DNA from: Longimicrobiaceae bacterium
GTDB taxonomy: Bacteria; Gemmatimonadota; Gemmatimonadetes; Longimicrobiales; Longimicrobiaceae
NCBI GenBank assembly: GCA_030146875.1
Contig: JASLAX010000022.1
Span: 1-36,516, forward strand
Length of the DNA: 36,516 nucleotides
Direction: 5' to 3'
Both the position numbers and the translations under genes were made by a program. The notes under the pieces were generated by a model. The model saw only the letters and a list, made by a program, of their open reading frames with translations. It was not told the origin of the DNA and made no database searches. The stretch's first letter is position 1. Each line of letters opens with the position of its first letter. Positions 24,206-30,963 of the stretch are shown one piece after another.

Positions 24206-24697
24206 TCACCGCCTCCAGTCGTGGGGGAGGAGCACCGCCTCGAGGGGGCGCTCCGCGATCAGCCCCACGCGCCGCACGCCCCCGGAGCGGATCGCCCGGA
24301 GGGCGGCCTCCACGTGACCGTACCGGGTCCTCGTCCCGGCCCGGAGATACACCGGTCCTCCGTCCCGAGCCACCGCGGAGGAGGCGATCCATCGCCCGAG
24401 CGCGGCGGCGTCGCCCATGCCCCACGACCGGCCGTCGTTCCACCAGAGGCGCCCTCGCTCGTCCACGCCGACGGAAGGACGGCCCTCGCGCATGACCACG
24501 AGGTGAAGCGCCCGCGGCGGCGAGAACTGCCCCGCGATCGCGGGCGTGAGCACCATGAAGACGATCAGCAGGACGAGCAGCACCGCCGCGAGCGGGCTGG
24601 TCTCGATGCGCCGGATCGGCTCGCCCTCCAGCCCCGCGAGACGGGGGACGGGCGAGCCGCCCCACATCGCCGCGTCGGCGAGCGCGGGGCGCCGCAT
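24206..24697 (-). CDS. ExbD-like protein lacking the essential aspartate
   Basis: A 163-residue ExbD/TolR-family protein with an N-terminal segment, one transmembrane helix (about 35-57) and a periplasmic domain. It aligns with the ExbD at 25660-26151 (both carry GGSPxPxLAG and the helix end VLTPAIAG/VVTPALAG). But where working ExbD proteins read TPMIDVMLVLL, this one reads SPLAAVLLVLL. Ile and Asp are both Ala (37 and 38), and the codon for residue 38 is GCG. That Asp carries the protons that drive the motor, so this copy should be unable to energise transport alone. The ATG overlaps the upstream exbD stop (TGATG); an in-frame GTG one codon earlier is an alternative. Confidence 0.8.
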   Translation of the reverse strand: MRRPALADAAMWGGSPVPRLAGLEGEPIRRIETSPLAAVLLVLLIVFMVLTPAIAGQFSPPRALHLVVMREGRPSVGVDERGRLWWNDGRSWGMGDAAALGRWIASSAVARDGGPVYLRAGTRTRYGHVEAALRAIRSGGVRRVGLIAERPLEAVLLPHDWRR

Positions 24698-25113
24698 CAC
24701 AACCGCCCCACGGCGGCGCGGGGGACCAGGCCCACGACCTCCACGCCCGCGGCGCGCGCCGCGTCCATCGCCCGCACCACCTCTCCGTAGGATGCCTCGG
24801 GGCTGCCCCGGACGAACAGCACCTTGCGAGGACGCGCGGCGTAGACAGATACGAGCTTCGATTCCAGCGCGCCCGCGGCGACGGGGGAGCGGTTCAGGCG
24901 GTACGCGTCGCCCGCGCCGACCTCCAGCACGATCTCGTCCGGGGCGGACGACGGCGCGGCCGGATCGATGGGCGGCACCTGCGCGGCGACGTGACGTCCC
25001 GGCGCCTGCTGGAGGACCAGGAAGACGACGAGCAGCACGAGCAGCACGTCGATGAGCGGTGTGACGTTGATGTCGGCGAGGACGCCGCGGGTGCTGCGGA
25101 TGCCGGCTGCCAT
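24697..25113 (-). CDS. exbD: ExbD/TolR-family biopolymer transport protein
   Basis: A 138-residue ExbD protein, third of four in the cluster. It has a short cytoplasmic segment, the transmembrane motif DINVTPLIDVLLVLLVVFLVLQ with the proton-carrying Asp22, and a periplasmic domain containing PRKVLFVRGSPEASYGEVVRAMDAAR. It is most similar to the ExbD at 25209-25655 (both have QVPPxD/K, VLEx and RPRKVxFV), so the two are likely duplicates. The ATG at 25113 is preferred over the GTG/ATG frame beginning upstream because GGAGG stands 6 nt before it. A perfect 16-bp hairpin separates it from the preceding exbD gene. Confidence 0.87.
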   Translation of the reverse strand: MAAGIRSTRGVLADINVTPLIDVLLVLLVVFLVLQQAPGRHVAAQVPPIDPAAPSSAPDEIVLEVGAGDAYRLNRSPVAAGALESKLVSVYAARPRKVLFVRGSPEASYGEVVRAMDAARAAGVEVVGLVPRAAVGRL

Positions 25114-25160
25114 GACCACCTCCGGGGAAGAGAGGGTGACGTGCGGCTGGGGTGGAGACA

Positions 25161-25197
25161 CACGAAGGCCCCGGCGCCGGTCGCCGGGGCCTTCGTG
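25161..25197 (-). terminator. 16-bp hairpin between exbD genes (partial terminator or processing site)
   Basis: Arms 25161-25176 and 25182-25197 pair perfectly around a 5-nt loop, 11 nt after the exbD stop at 25209. No T run follows on the minus strand. It could reduce expression of the last two exbD genes relative to tonB-exbB and the first two. Confidence 0.6.
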
Positions 25198-25208
25198 GTG
25201 GAGCAGTG

Positions 25209-25655
25209 CTACGGGGCTGCGGGTGTCGCCGGTCCCACCTCGGGACGGGGCACCAGGCCCACCAGCTCGATCCCGGCCCCGCGGGAGGCGTCGACCGCCC
25301 GGACCACGTCGCCGTAGGCCAGGTTCTCGGCGCCCTTCACGAAGATGACCTTCCGCGGACGGCCGGTGAAGATCCGGGTCAGCTCGGCCTGCAGGTTCGC
25401 GCCGTCGACCGGCTGCTTGTTGATGAAGTACGCCGGGCCCGGCTCGATCTCCAGGACGATGCTCTGGTCGTCCGTGGGCGCCTTGGTGATGACCTGGTCC
25501 TTCTTCATGGGAGGCACCTGCACGTCCACGCCCTTCTGGAGCCCCTGCTGCACCACCATGAAGATGATCAACAGCACCAGCAGGACGTCGATCATCGGGG
25601 TCATGTTGATGTCGGAGGTGGGCCCCCCCTTGCTACCGCCTACGCCCATTCCCAT
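25209..25655 (-). CDS. exbD: ExbD/TolR-family biopolymer transport protein
   Basis: A 148-residue ExbD protein, second of four. The Gly-rich start MGMGVGGSKGGP is followed by SDINMTPMIDVLLVLLIIFMVVQ, in which Asp23 is the conserved protonatable residue. The periplasmic domain contains PRKVIFVKGAENLAYGDVVRAVDASR and ends in a Pro/Ala tail. The gene begins 4 nt after the preceding exbD stop, with GGAG upstream of the ATG, so it is clearly in the same operon. It should form the force-transmitting stator with ExbB and TonB in the inner membrane. Confidence 0.9.
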   Translation of the reverse strand: MGMGVGGSKGGPTSDINMTPMIDVLLVLLIIFMVVQQGLQKGVDVQVPPMKKDQVITKAPTDDQSIVLEIEPGPAYFINKQPVDGANLQAELTRIFTGRPRKVIFVKGAENLAYGDVVRAVDASRGAGIELVGLVPRPEVGPATPAAP

Positions 25656-25659
25656 GCGG

Positions 25660-26151
25660 CTACTCCTTCTTCACGGCGCCGCCCTTGGGCAGCTCCGTGA
25701 TCGCGCCGATCTTGCGGACGCCGGCGCCGCGCGCGGCGTCGATGGCGGTGAGCACCACGTTGTACCCCACCTTGTGATCGGCCTTGAGGTACAGGATGTG
25801 GTCGTCCGGGCGCGTCTGGTAGGCCTCGACCAGCTTGGCCGTCAGGTCGCGCTCGGGCACCTGCAGGGCCTGGGCGCCCTTCGCCCCCTGCAGCCAGTAC
25901 TTGCCGTCCTTGTCGATGCCCAGGGTGACGCGGTCCTCCTTCGCGGGCGCCGCCGTGCGCGCCTTGGGAAGGGAGGCCTCGTAGCCCGCGAGCGCCGGGG
26001 TGACCACCATGAAGATGATCAGCAGCACCAGCATCACGTCGATCATGGGCGTGACGTTGATGTCGGCGTTCACGTCCGAGCTCACCCCGGCGAGAGTCGG
26101 GAGGGGCGAGCCACCGAAGATGGCGCCGCCTCCGATCTTGCCACTGGCCAT
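25660..26151 (-). CDS. exbD: ExbD/TolR-family biopolymer transport protein
   Basis: A 163-residue ExbD protein, the first of four after exbB. The N-terminal segment GGGAIFGGSPLPTLAGVSSD is longer than in classical ExbD. The transmembrane motif ADINVTPMIDVMLVLLIIFMVVTPALAG carries Asp38. The periplasmic domain contains the motif PDDHILYLKADHKVGYNVVLTAID. The gene starts 2 nt after the exbB stop, so translation is probably coupled. It is the closest relative of the Asp-lacking copy at 24206-24697. Confidence 0.9.
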   Translation of the reverse strand: MASGKIGGGAIFGGSPLPTLAGVSSDVNADINVTPMIDVMLVLLIIFMVVTPALAGYEASLPKARTAAPAKEDRVTLGIDKDGKYWLQGAKGAQALQVPERDLTAKLVEAYQTRPDDHILYLKADHKVGYNVVLTAIDAARGAGVRKIGAITELPKGGAVKKE

Positions 26152-26153
26152 GG

Positions 26154-26852
26154 TCAGTCTCCGTATGCGGGCGAACGTCCCGCGCCCAGCTCGCGCTTCG
26201 CCTGGCGCGTCATCATCCAGTCGATCATCTCACGGCCGGCGTAGGCGAGCTCCGAGAAGAGCGTGTCCAGGCGGCCGGTGAAGTAGTTGTAGAGCCACAC
26301 CGCGGGGATGGCCGCCACCAGGCCGATGGCCGTGGCGATCAGCGCCTCGGCGATACCGGACGACACCGCCTCCAGGCCGGCGCCCGACTCGCCCATGCCC
26401 ATGAAGGCGTTCACGATGCCGAGCGTGGTGCCCAGAAGGCCCACGAAGGGGGCGGTGGCGCCGATGGTGGCCAGCAGGCCCAGGCCCGACTTCAGGTCGT
26501 TGGCCAGCAGGATCTGCTCGCGCTCCACGGAGCGCTCGGCCGACACGATGGCGGCGCCCGCCGCGCGCGGGTCGTCCAGCAGGGGGGCCACCTCGCGGAG
26601 GGACTCGCCGAGCACCCGGGCGACGTGCGACTGCGGGTGGGCGTCGGCGGCGGCCAGGGCCTCGGGGACGTTGTCGTTCTCCAGGGCCTGCGAAAAGAGC
26701 GGGGCGAACGCGCGCGTCGCGCGCGCCATCTTACGGAAGCGCAGCCACTTCGCGAAGGCGACCGACAGCGAGATGATGCTCATGAAGATGAGCAGGATCA
26801 CGATGATCCGGTTAACCGTCCCGGTGTCCGCCCAGATCTTTTGGAAATCCAT
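26154..26852 (-). CDS. exbB: ExbB/TolQ/MotA-family proton channel protein
   Basis: A 232-residue inner-membrane protein with three transmembrane helices. The first is near residue 20 (IIVILLIFMSIISLSVAFA). The other two lie in GLGLLATIGATAPFVGLLGTTLGIVNAFMG and SSGIAEALIATAIGLVAAIPAVWLYNYFT, the hallmark MotA/TolQ/ExbB proton-channel motif. A long cytoplasmic loop (about 40-125) lies between helices 1 and 2. It would form the pentameric channel around ExbD helices and transmit proton flow to TonB. An AGGAG stands about 10 nt before the ATG. It is followed immediately by exbD. Confidence 0.93.
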   Translation of the reverse strand: MDFQKIWADTGTVNRIIVILLIFMSIISLSVAFAKWLRFRKMARATRAFAPLFSQALENDNVPEALAAADAHPQSHVARVLGESLREVAPLLDDPRAAGAAIVSAERSVEREQILLANDLKSGLGLLATIGATAPFVGLLGTTLGIVNAFMGMGESGAGLEAVSSGIAEALIATAIGLVAAIPAVWLYNYFTGRLDTLFSELAYAGREMIDWMMTRQAKRELGAGRSPAYGD

Positions 26853-26946
26853 TGCTTGTGCTCTCCTTGGCGCGAGCGCGCTTCCAGATGGTTTGGGAGA
26901 CCTGGCCCGCCGGCGGCGCCTGCACGGCGCCCGGCCGGCTGCCATT

Positions 26947-26978
26947 CCGCGCCCCCGTCTTCGGGGGTGGGGGCGCGG
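26947..26978 (-). terminator. Hairpin between tonB and exbB (attenuator candidate)
   Basis: Perfect 10-bp arms (CCGCGCCCCC at 26947-26956 with GGGGGCGCGG at 26969-26978) lie about 20 nt after the tonB stop. No T run follows. It may reduce readthrough from tonB into exbB or stabilise the tonB message end. Confidence 0.45.
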
Positions 26979-27000
26979 ATCGAAGAAACGCCCCGCCTGC

Positions 27001-27762
27001 TTAGCGGATCGTCCAGGTGATGGGCAGGGTGACCCACACCTTCACGGCCCGTCCGCCGACCTTGGCCGGACGGAAGCGGATCCGCTCTACCGCGCGCTTC
27101 GTGGCATCGTTGAACCCCTCGTTGGAGGAGTTCTCGATGGTGATGCTCTCCGCGTCCACGCGGCCGCTCTCGTTCACGCGCATGCGGACGGTGACGGTGC
27201 CGGTGATTCCCGCGTCGCGCAGGAGGGGCGGATAGTTCCGCTCCAGCGCGCGCTGTACCTCGGAGCTGTTGGAGATGCTGGGCTTCTCCTCGACCGCGTC
27301 GATCTCGTACGTGCCCTGGTCGGGCGGGGTCTCGCGGTTGGTGACGTCCTGCGCCACGCCGTTCTCCACGCCGTTGGCCACGCCGCCCAGCTTGCCCTCA
27401 GCCGAGTAGTCGGCCACGTTCACGGCCTTCTGCGTGGGGTCCACGTCCGGGATCCGCGCGGGCGGCTCCTCGGGCGGAACGAGCTCCTGGGTTCCCTTCA
27501 CCACCGGGGGCGCCTCTTCCACCTTCGGCGGGGGCGGGGGCGGCTCCTCCGGCTTGGGGGGCTCCTCCTTGGGCTTCTCCTCTTCCTCGACATCGACGAA
27601 GTCGACGATCTCGTCGGCCTTCTTCGCGACGCCCTCGGCGTTCACGCCGATGGCGATGAAGCCGACGATCAGGAGCCCGTGAAGGATGATGGAGACCACG
27701 ATGCCGCCCGGCGTCATGTTCTTCTTCTGCTTCCCCTCGGACGCTACCAGCTTGTTGAACAT
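27001..27762 (-). CDS. tonB: TonB energy-transducing protein
   Basis: A 253-residue TonB protein with a short cytoplasmic start (MFNKLVASEGKQKKNMTPGG) and one transmembrane anchor (about 19-40, IVVSIILHGLLIVGFIAIGV, with the functionally important His). A Pro/Glu/Lys-rich periplasmic spacer follows (about 58-95, including PPPPPPKVEEAPP), then the C-terminal TonB domain (about 165-253). That domain contains RNYPPLLRDAGITGTVTVRMRV and FRPAKVGGRAVKVWVTLPITW. It spans the periplasm to touch the TonB box of receptors such as the one at 16262-18499. An AGAAGG is adjacent to the ATG. exbB and exbD follow. Confidence 0.92.
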   Translation of the reverse strand: MFNKLVASEGKQKKNMTPGGIVVSIILHGLLIVGFIAIGVNAEGVAKKADEIVDFVDVEEEEKPKEEPPKPEEPPPPPPKVEEAPPVVKGTQELVPPEEPPARIPDVDPTQKAVNVADYSAEGKLGGVANGVENGVAQDVTNRETPPDQGTYEIDAVEEKPSISNSSEVQRALERNYPPLLRDAGITGTVTVRMRVNESGRVDAESITIENSSNEGFNDATKRAVERIRFRPAKVGGRAVKVWVTLPITWTIR

Positions 27763-28276
27763 CCTTCTCTCCCGTGTGGAACGAGATGGGCCGGCACCCG
27801 GGGACCGTCCATGCGACGGCGCCACAACCTCTAACGAACGGCTCCCGGCGGTTCTGACCGGCCGCGGGGCCGACTGCCCGCCCGCGGGCGGCCGTGGCCG
27901 CCGGGGGAGGGGGACCGTCCGCACGGCGCGCGGCCGCAAGGGCCCCGCGCCGCGGAACGAACGTCTGTCCGGCGCCGCGCCCCCCCGTGCGACGGGATGC
28001 GGACCGCCGCCCGCGGTGGCGCCGCGAGCGGTAGAGCCTGCCTGGTCCTGGAAGGGCTTGCATCAAGCTGCACCGCCCCAGGACGGATGTCAACTCGAAC
28101 GCGAGTCGATGCACGTAACGAGCCCGCATCAACTCTCCACCGGCCGTGGCACACCGCGTGCCCCGGCGGGGCCTTTCCAAAACGCCCCTCTGTGGCGCGG
28201 AGCGAACCACGTACCCCCGACGGATCCGGCGCGTTCCCTCGCAACCCGGGAGCCCGCAGCGGGTTGCGCGGTCCTG

Positions 28277-28309
28277 CCCCTGACGGCGCGGCCCGGTTGC
28301 CGTCAGGGG
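28277..28309 (-). other. 11-bp hairpin in the tonB leader
   Basis: CCCCTGACGGC (28277-28287) pairs perfectly with GCCGTCAGGGG (28299-28309) around an 11-nt loop. It lies 75-110 nt downstream of the candidate promoter. There is no T tail, so it is not an obvious terminator. Confidence 0.45.
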
Positions 28310-28391
28310 GACGGCGGTGAGCGCGGCGCGTGTGTCGGGAGGCGTTCGGGCCCGCGGGGGGCCCCGGGAGGCGCGTCCGAAAGGAACGCCC

Positions 28392-28419
28392 AAGATACAC
28401 GCGAACGGACGTTTGACAA
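28392..28419 (-). promoter_or_regulatory. Candidate promoter directed toward tonB
   Basis: TTGTCA (28419-28414), a 16-nt spacer and TATCTT (28397-28392) on the minus strand. It lies in a locally AT-richer patch and is the best match upstream of tonB, although 630 nt from its start codon. Confidence 0.4.
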
Positions 28420-28503
28420 CACCCGGAAAGAGACGGTTTCAGCATCGCGCCCAATGCGCCCTCGCGGTCTCCGCGGATGCCTACGAGGGATGCCTTCCCG
28501 CGC

Positions 28504-29520
28504 CTACGCCGCCCCGCGCCGCAGCCAGCGCGCGATCCCCGACGCCATCATCCGGTACGGCACCGCCGCCTCGTACCGCGCGGCCGCGCCGCCGTCTCCC
28601 CCCGCCGCCCGGATCTCGGCGTCCCCGCGCTCCCGCAGGGCGGCGGCGAGCGCCTCCTCGTCGTCCCCGTTCGCCCGCCACCACTCGCGCGACCACGTGG
28701 TCCAGTCCGCCAGCCGCGCGTCCAGCCCGGCCAGGTGGGCCTGAACGTCCCCCGCGCCGCCGAAGTGGGTGAGCAGGAGGCGCCGCGCCCCCAGCGCGCC
28801 GAGCCGCGCCACGCTCCGCCGCCAGTCGGCGGGCTGGAACTCCGGGGGCGGGGTGGGCGGGCGCACGTAGCGGCTCCCCTGCAGCCGGATCCCCGCCACG
28901 TCGCCGGTGAAGACGACGCCGGCGTCCTCCAGCTGGAAGGCCAGGTGGTGGGCGGCGTGCCCGGGCGTGTCCAGCGCCGTCAGGCGCAGCCCGCCCACGC
29001 GCACCTCGCCGCCGTCCGCGGTCGCCACGATGCGGCCGGGGGGAACGGGGCGCATCTCCCCCCACATCTCGTCCATCCGCCCGCCGTAGACGCGCCCGGC
29101 GCTGGCCAGGAGGCGCGAGGGGTCGGCCAGGTGCCGCGCCCCCGCGGGGTGGACGTGGACGCGCGCGCGCGGCAGCCGCTCCAGCAGGGCCCCGGCGGCC
29201 CCGGCATGGTCCAGGTGGACGTGCGTCACCAGCACGGCGGCCACGTCCCCCGGCTCGACGCCGGCCGCCCGCAGCGCGGAGGACAGGGTCTCCACCGTGC
29301 TCCCCGGCCCCGCCTCCACCAGCGCCGCCTCGCCCGAGGGCGCGCGGACGAGGTACGAGGCGACCAGCCCCGGCAGCCCCATCCAGCGCAGGTCGATCCG
29401 CTCCACCCCCGGCGCCTCCTCCACCGGGTGTACGGCGCCCTTCGGCGACGCCGCGCCGTCCGGGGCGGAGGACGCGGCGGGGAGGTGGGGCCAGCCGGGC
29501 GGGACGGGGTGCGCGCTCAA
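28504..29520 (-). CDS. Metallo-beta-lactamase-fold hydrolase
   Basis: A 338-residue enzyme of the MBL superfamily. The zinc motif T-H100-V-H102-L-D104-H105 is intact, and further ligands appear in LTALDTPGHAAHHLAF, GVVFTGDVAG and LLLTHFGG. The first 35 residues are Pro/Ala-rich and poorly conserved, so the true start may lie later. No signal peptide is seen, so it is cytoplasmic. A helical C-terminal extension of about 90 residues is typical of the glyoxalase II-like or lactonase-like subgroup. Substrate is not predictable. It is divergent from the APC permease gene and ends at the long gene-free stretch upstream of tonB. Confidence 0.87.
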   Translation of the reverse strand: MSAHPVPPGWPHLPAASSAPDGAASPKGAVHPVEEAPGVERIDLRWMGLPGLVASYLVRAPSGEAALVEAGPGSTVETLSSALRAAGVEPGDVAAVLVTHVHLDHAGAAGALLERLPRARVHVHPAGARHLADPSRLLASAGRVYGGRMDEMWGEMRPVPPGRIVATADGGEVRVGGLRLTALDTPGHAAHHLAFQLEDAGVVFTGDVAGIRLQGSRYVRPPTPPPEFQPADWRRSVARLGALGARRLLLTHFGGAGDVQAHLAGLDARLADWTTWSREWWRANGDDEEALAAALRERGDAEIRAAGGDGGAAARYEAAVPYRMMASGIARWLRRGAA

Positions 29521-29628
29521 GGTCGCCGGGTTCGCTGCGGGAGAGGGCGGTGCGTTTGCGCCGCGCCGGGCGGACGGGCGATACTACGTTCCCCCGGCGC
29601 GCTCCGACAGACCCTCGACCGATCCCCG

Positions 29629-30921
29629 ATGACCGACCCGGCCCTCCCTACCTGCCCGCCCGCGGCGGGCCTGCGCCGCGACCTGGGGCTGGCGGACGCG
29701 GTGGCGATCGGGCTGGGGGCGATCGTGGGCGCGGGGATCTTCGTGGTGACGGGCGTCGCGGCGGGGGTGGCGGGGCCGGCGTTCCTTCCGGCGATGGCGG
29801 TGGCGGCGCTGGCCGCGGGGTGCAACGCGCTCTCCTCGGCGGAGCTGGCGGCGCGCTACCCGCTCTCCGGCGGCGCGTACGAGTACGGGTACCGCCTGCT
29901 TGGGCCGTGGCCGGGGTACGCGGCGGGGTGGCTCTTCCTGACCAGCAAGGTGGCGGCGGCGGGGACGGTGGCGCTGGGCCTCGCCGGGTACCTCCGCGAG
30001 TGGCTCCCCGCCCTCCCCGAGCGGCCCACGGCCGTCGCGGCCGTCGCGGCGCTGACCGCGGCGAACGTGCTGGGGGTGCGCCGCTCGTCGCGGCTGAACC
30101 TGGCGATCGTCTTCGTCTCCCTGCTCTCCCTGCTCCTCTTCGTCGCGGCGGGCGCCGGGTCGTTCCGGGCGGAGAACCTGCGCCCGTTCGCGCCGAACGG
30201 CTGGCGCGGAGCGGCGCAGGCGGCGGCCCTCCTCTTCTTCGCGTACACGGGCTACGCGCGGGTCGCCACCCTGGGCGAGGAGGTGCGCGACCCGCGCCGC
30301 ACCATCCCGCGCGCGATCGTGCTCACGGTGGCGATCGCCGCCGCGCTCTACCTGGCCGTGGCGCTGGTCGCCGTCGGAGCCGCGGGGGCGCCGGCGCTGT
30401 CCGCGACCAGCGCACCCCTGAGAGCGGCGGCCCGCGCCCTGGGGGTGCCCGGGGTGGAGGGCGCCGTGGCCGCCGGGGCGGTGGCGGCGATGCTGGGCGT
30501 CCTCCTCTCCCAGCTCCTGGGCCTGTCGCGGATGGGGTTCGCCATGGCCCGGCGCGGCGACCTGCCGGGGTGGCTGGAGCCGGTGGACGAGCGGCACGGC
30601 GTGCCCCGCCGCGCCGTCCTGGCGGTGGGAGCGGCGGCGGCGATGGTCGCGGCGGTGGGGTCGCTGCGGGGGAGCGCCGCGGCGGCCTCGTTCGCCATCC
30701 TGGGCTACTACGCCATCGCCAACGCCGCCGCCCTCCGTCTGCCGCGCGAGCACCGCCTGGTCCACCCCGCCGTGCCCGCCGCGGGCCTCGCCGTCTGCAT
30801 CCTCCTGGCCCTCGCGCTGCCGCCGGGTTCGATGCTGGCGGGGGTGGGGATCCTCGCCGCCGGGGCGCTGCTCCGCATCGCGCGGCGGCGATCCTCCCCC
30901 GGCACGGGGAGTCGGCGTTAG
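29629..30921 (+). CDS. APC-superfamily amino acid permease
   Basis: A 430-residue permease with about 12 membrane spans. Helix 1 carries GLADAVAIGLGAIVGAGIFVVTGVAA with the substrate-contacting GAGIF break. Other markers are LSGGAYEYGYRLLGPWPGYAAGWLFL, FFAYTGYARVATLGEEVRDPRRTIPRAI and LLSQLLGLSRMGFAMARRGDLP. It is shorter than the CAT-like permease at 21042-22580 and belongs to a different APC branch. Substrate is unknown. The ATG at 29629 is chosen because the conserved domain follows within 15 residues, though the frame is open much further upstream. The RDD-SpoIIM gene follows 42 nt downstream in the same direction. Confidence 0.88.
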   Translation: MTDPALPTCPPAAGLRRDLGLADAVAIGLGAIVGAGIFVVTGVAAGVAGPAFLPAMAVAALAAGCNALSSAELAARYPLSGGAYEYGYRLLGPWPGYAAGWLFLTSKVAAAGTVALGLAGYLREWLPALPERPTAVAAVAALTAANVLGVRRSSRLNLAIVFVSLLSLLLFVAAGAGSFRAENLRPFAPNGWRGAAQAAALLFFAYTGYARVATLGEEVRDPRRTIPRAIVLTVAIAAALYLAVALVAVGAAGAPALSATSAPLRAAARALGVPGVEGAVAAGAVAAMLGVLLSQLLGLSRMGFAMARRGDLPGWLEPVDERHGVPRRAVLAVGAAAAMVAAVGSLRGSAAAASFAILGYYAIANAAALRLPREHRLVHPAVPAAGLAVCILLALALPPGSMLAGVGILAAGALLRIARRRSSPGTGSRR

Positions 30922-30963
30922 ATTGCGCCGTCCCCCGTAGATCCCCCTCCCCGATCCCCGCCG

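Larger units (their letters stand above)
27763..28503. other. Gene-free leader region upstream of tonB
   Basis: About 740 nt without a protein-like frame; the open frames here have Arg/Pro/Gly-rich shadow composition. It contains a minus-strand promoter candidate (28392-28419) and an 11-bp hairpin (28277-28309). Several further GC-rich stems lie near the tonB start. A long tonB-operon leader or an untranslated RNA is possible. Confidence 0.5.

Noticed and set aside
27398..28393. 331-codon and 207-codon minus-strand frames upstream of tonB
   Set aside because: Arg/Pro/Gly-rich, no domain or signal peptide, no ribosome-binding site; one overlaps tonB in another frame.
28413..28418. Plus-strand TTGACA as a promoter
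   Set aside because: No acceptable -10 at 16-18 nt, and it would point antisense into the MBL hydrolase gene; the minus-strand reading of the same bases is better.
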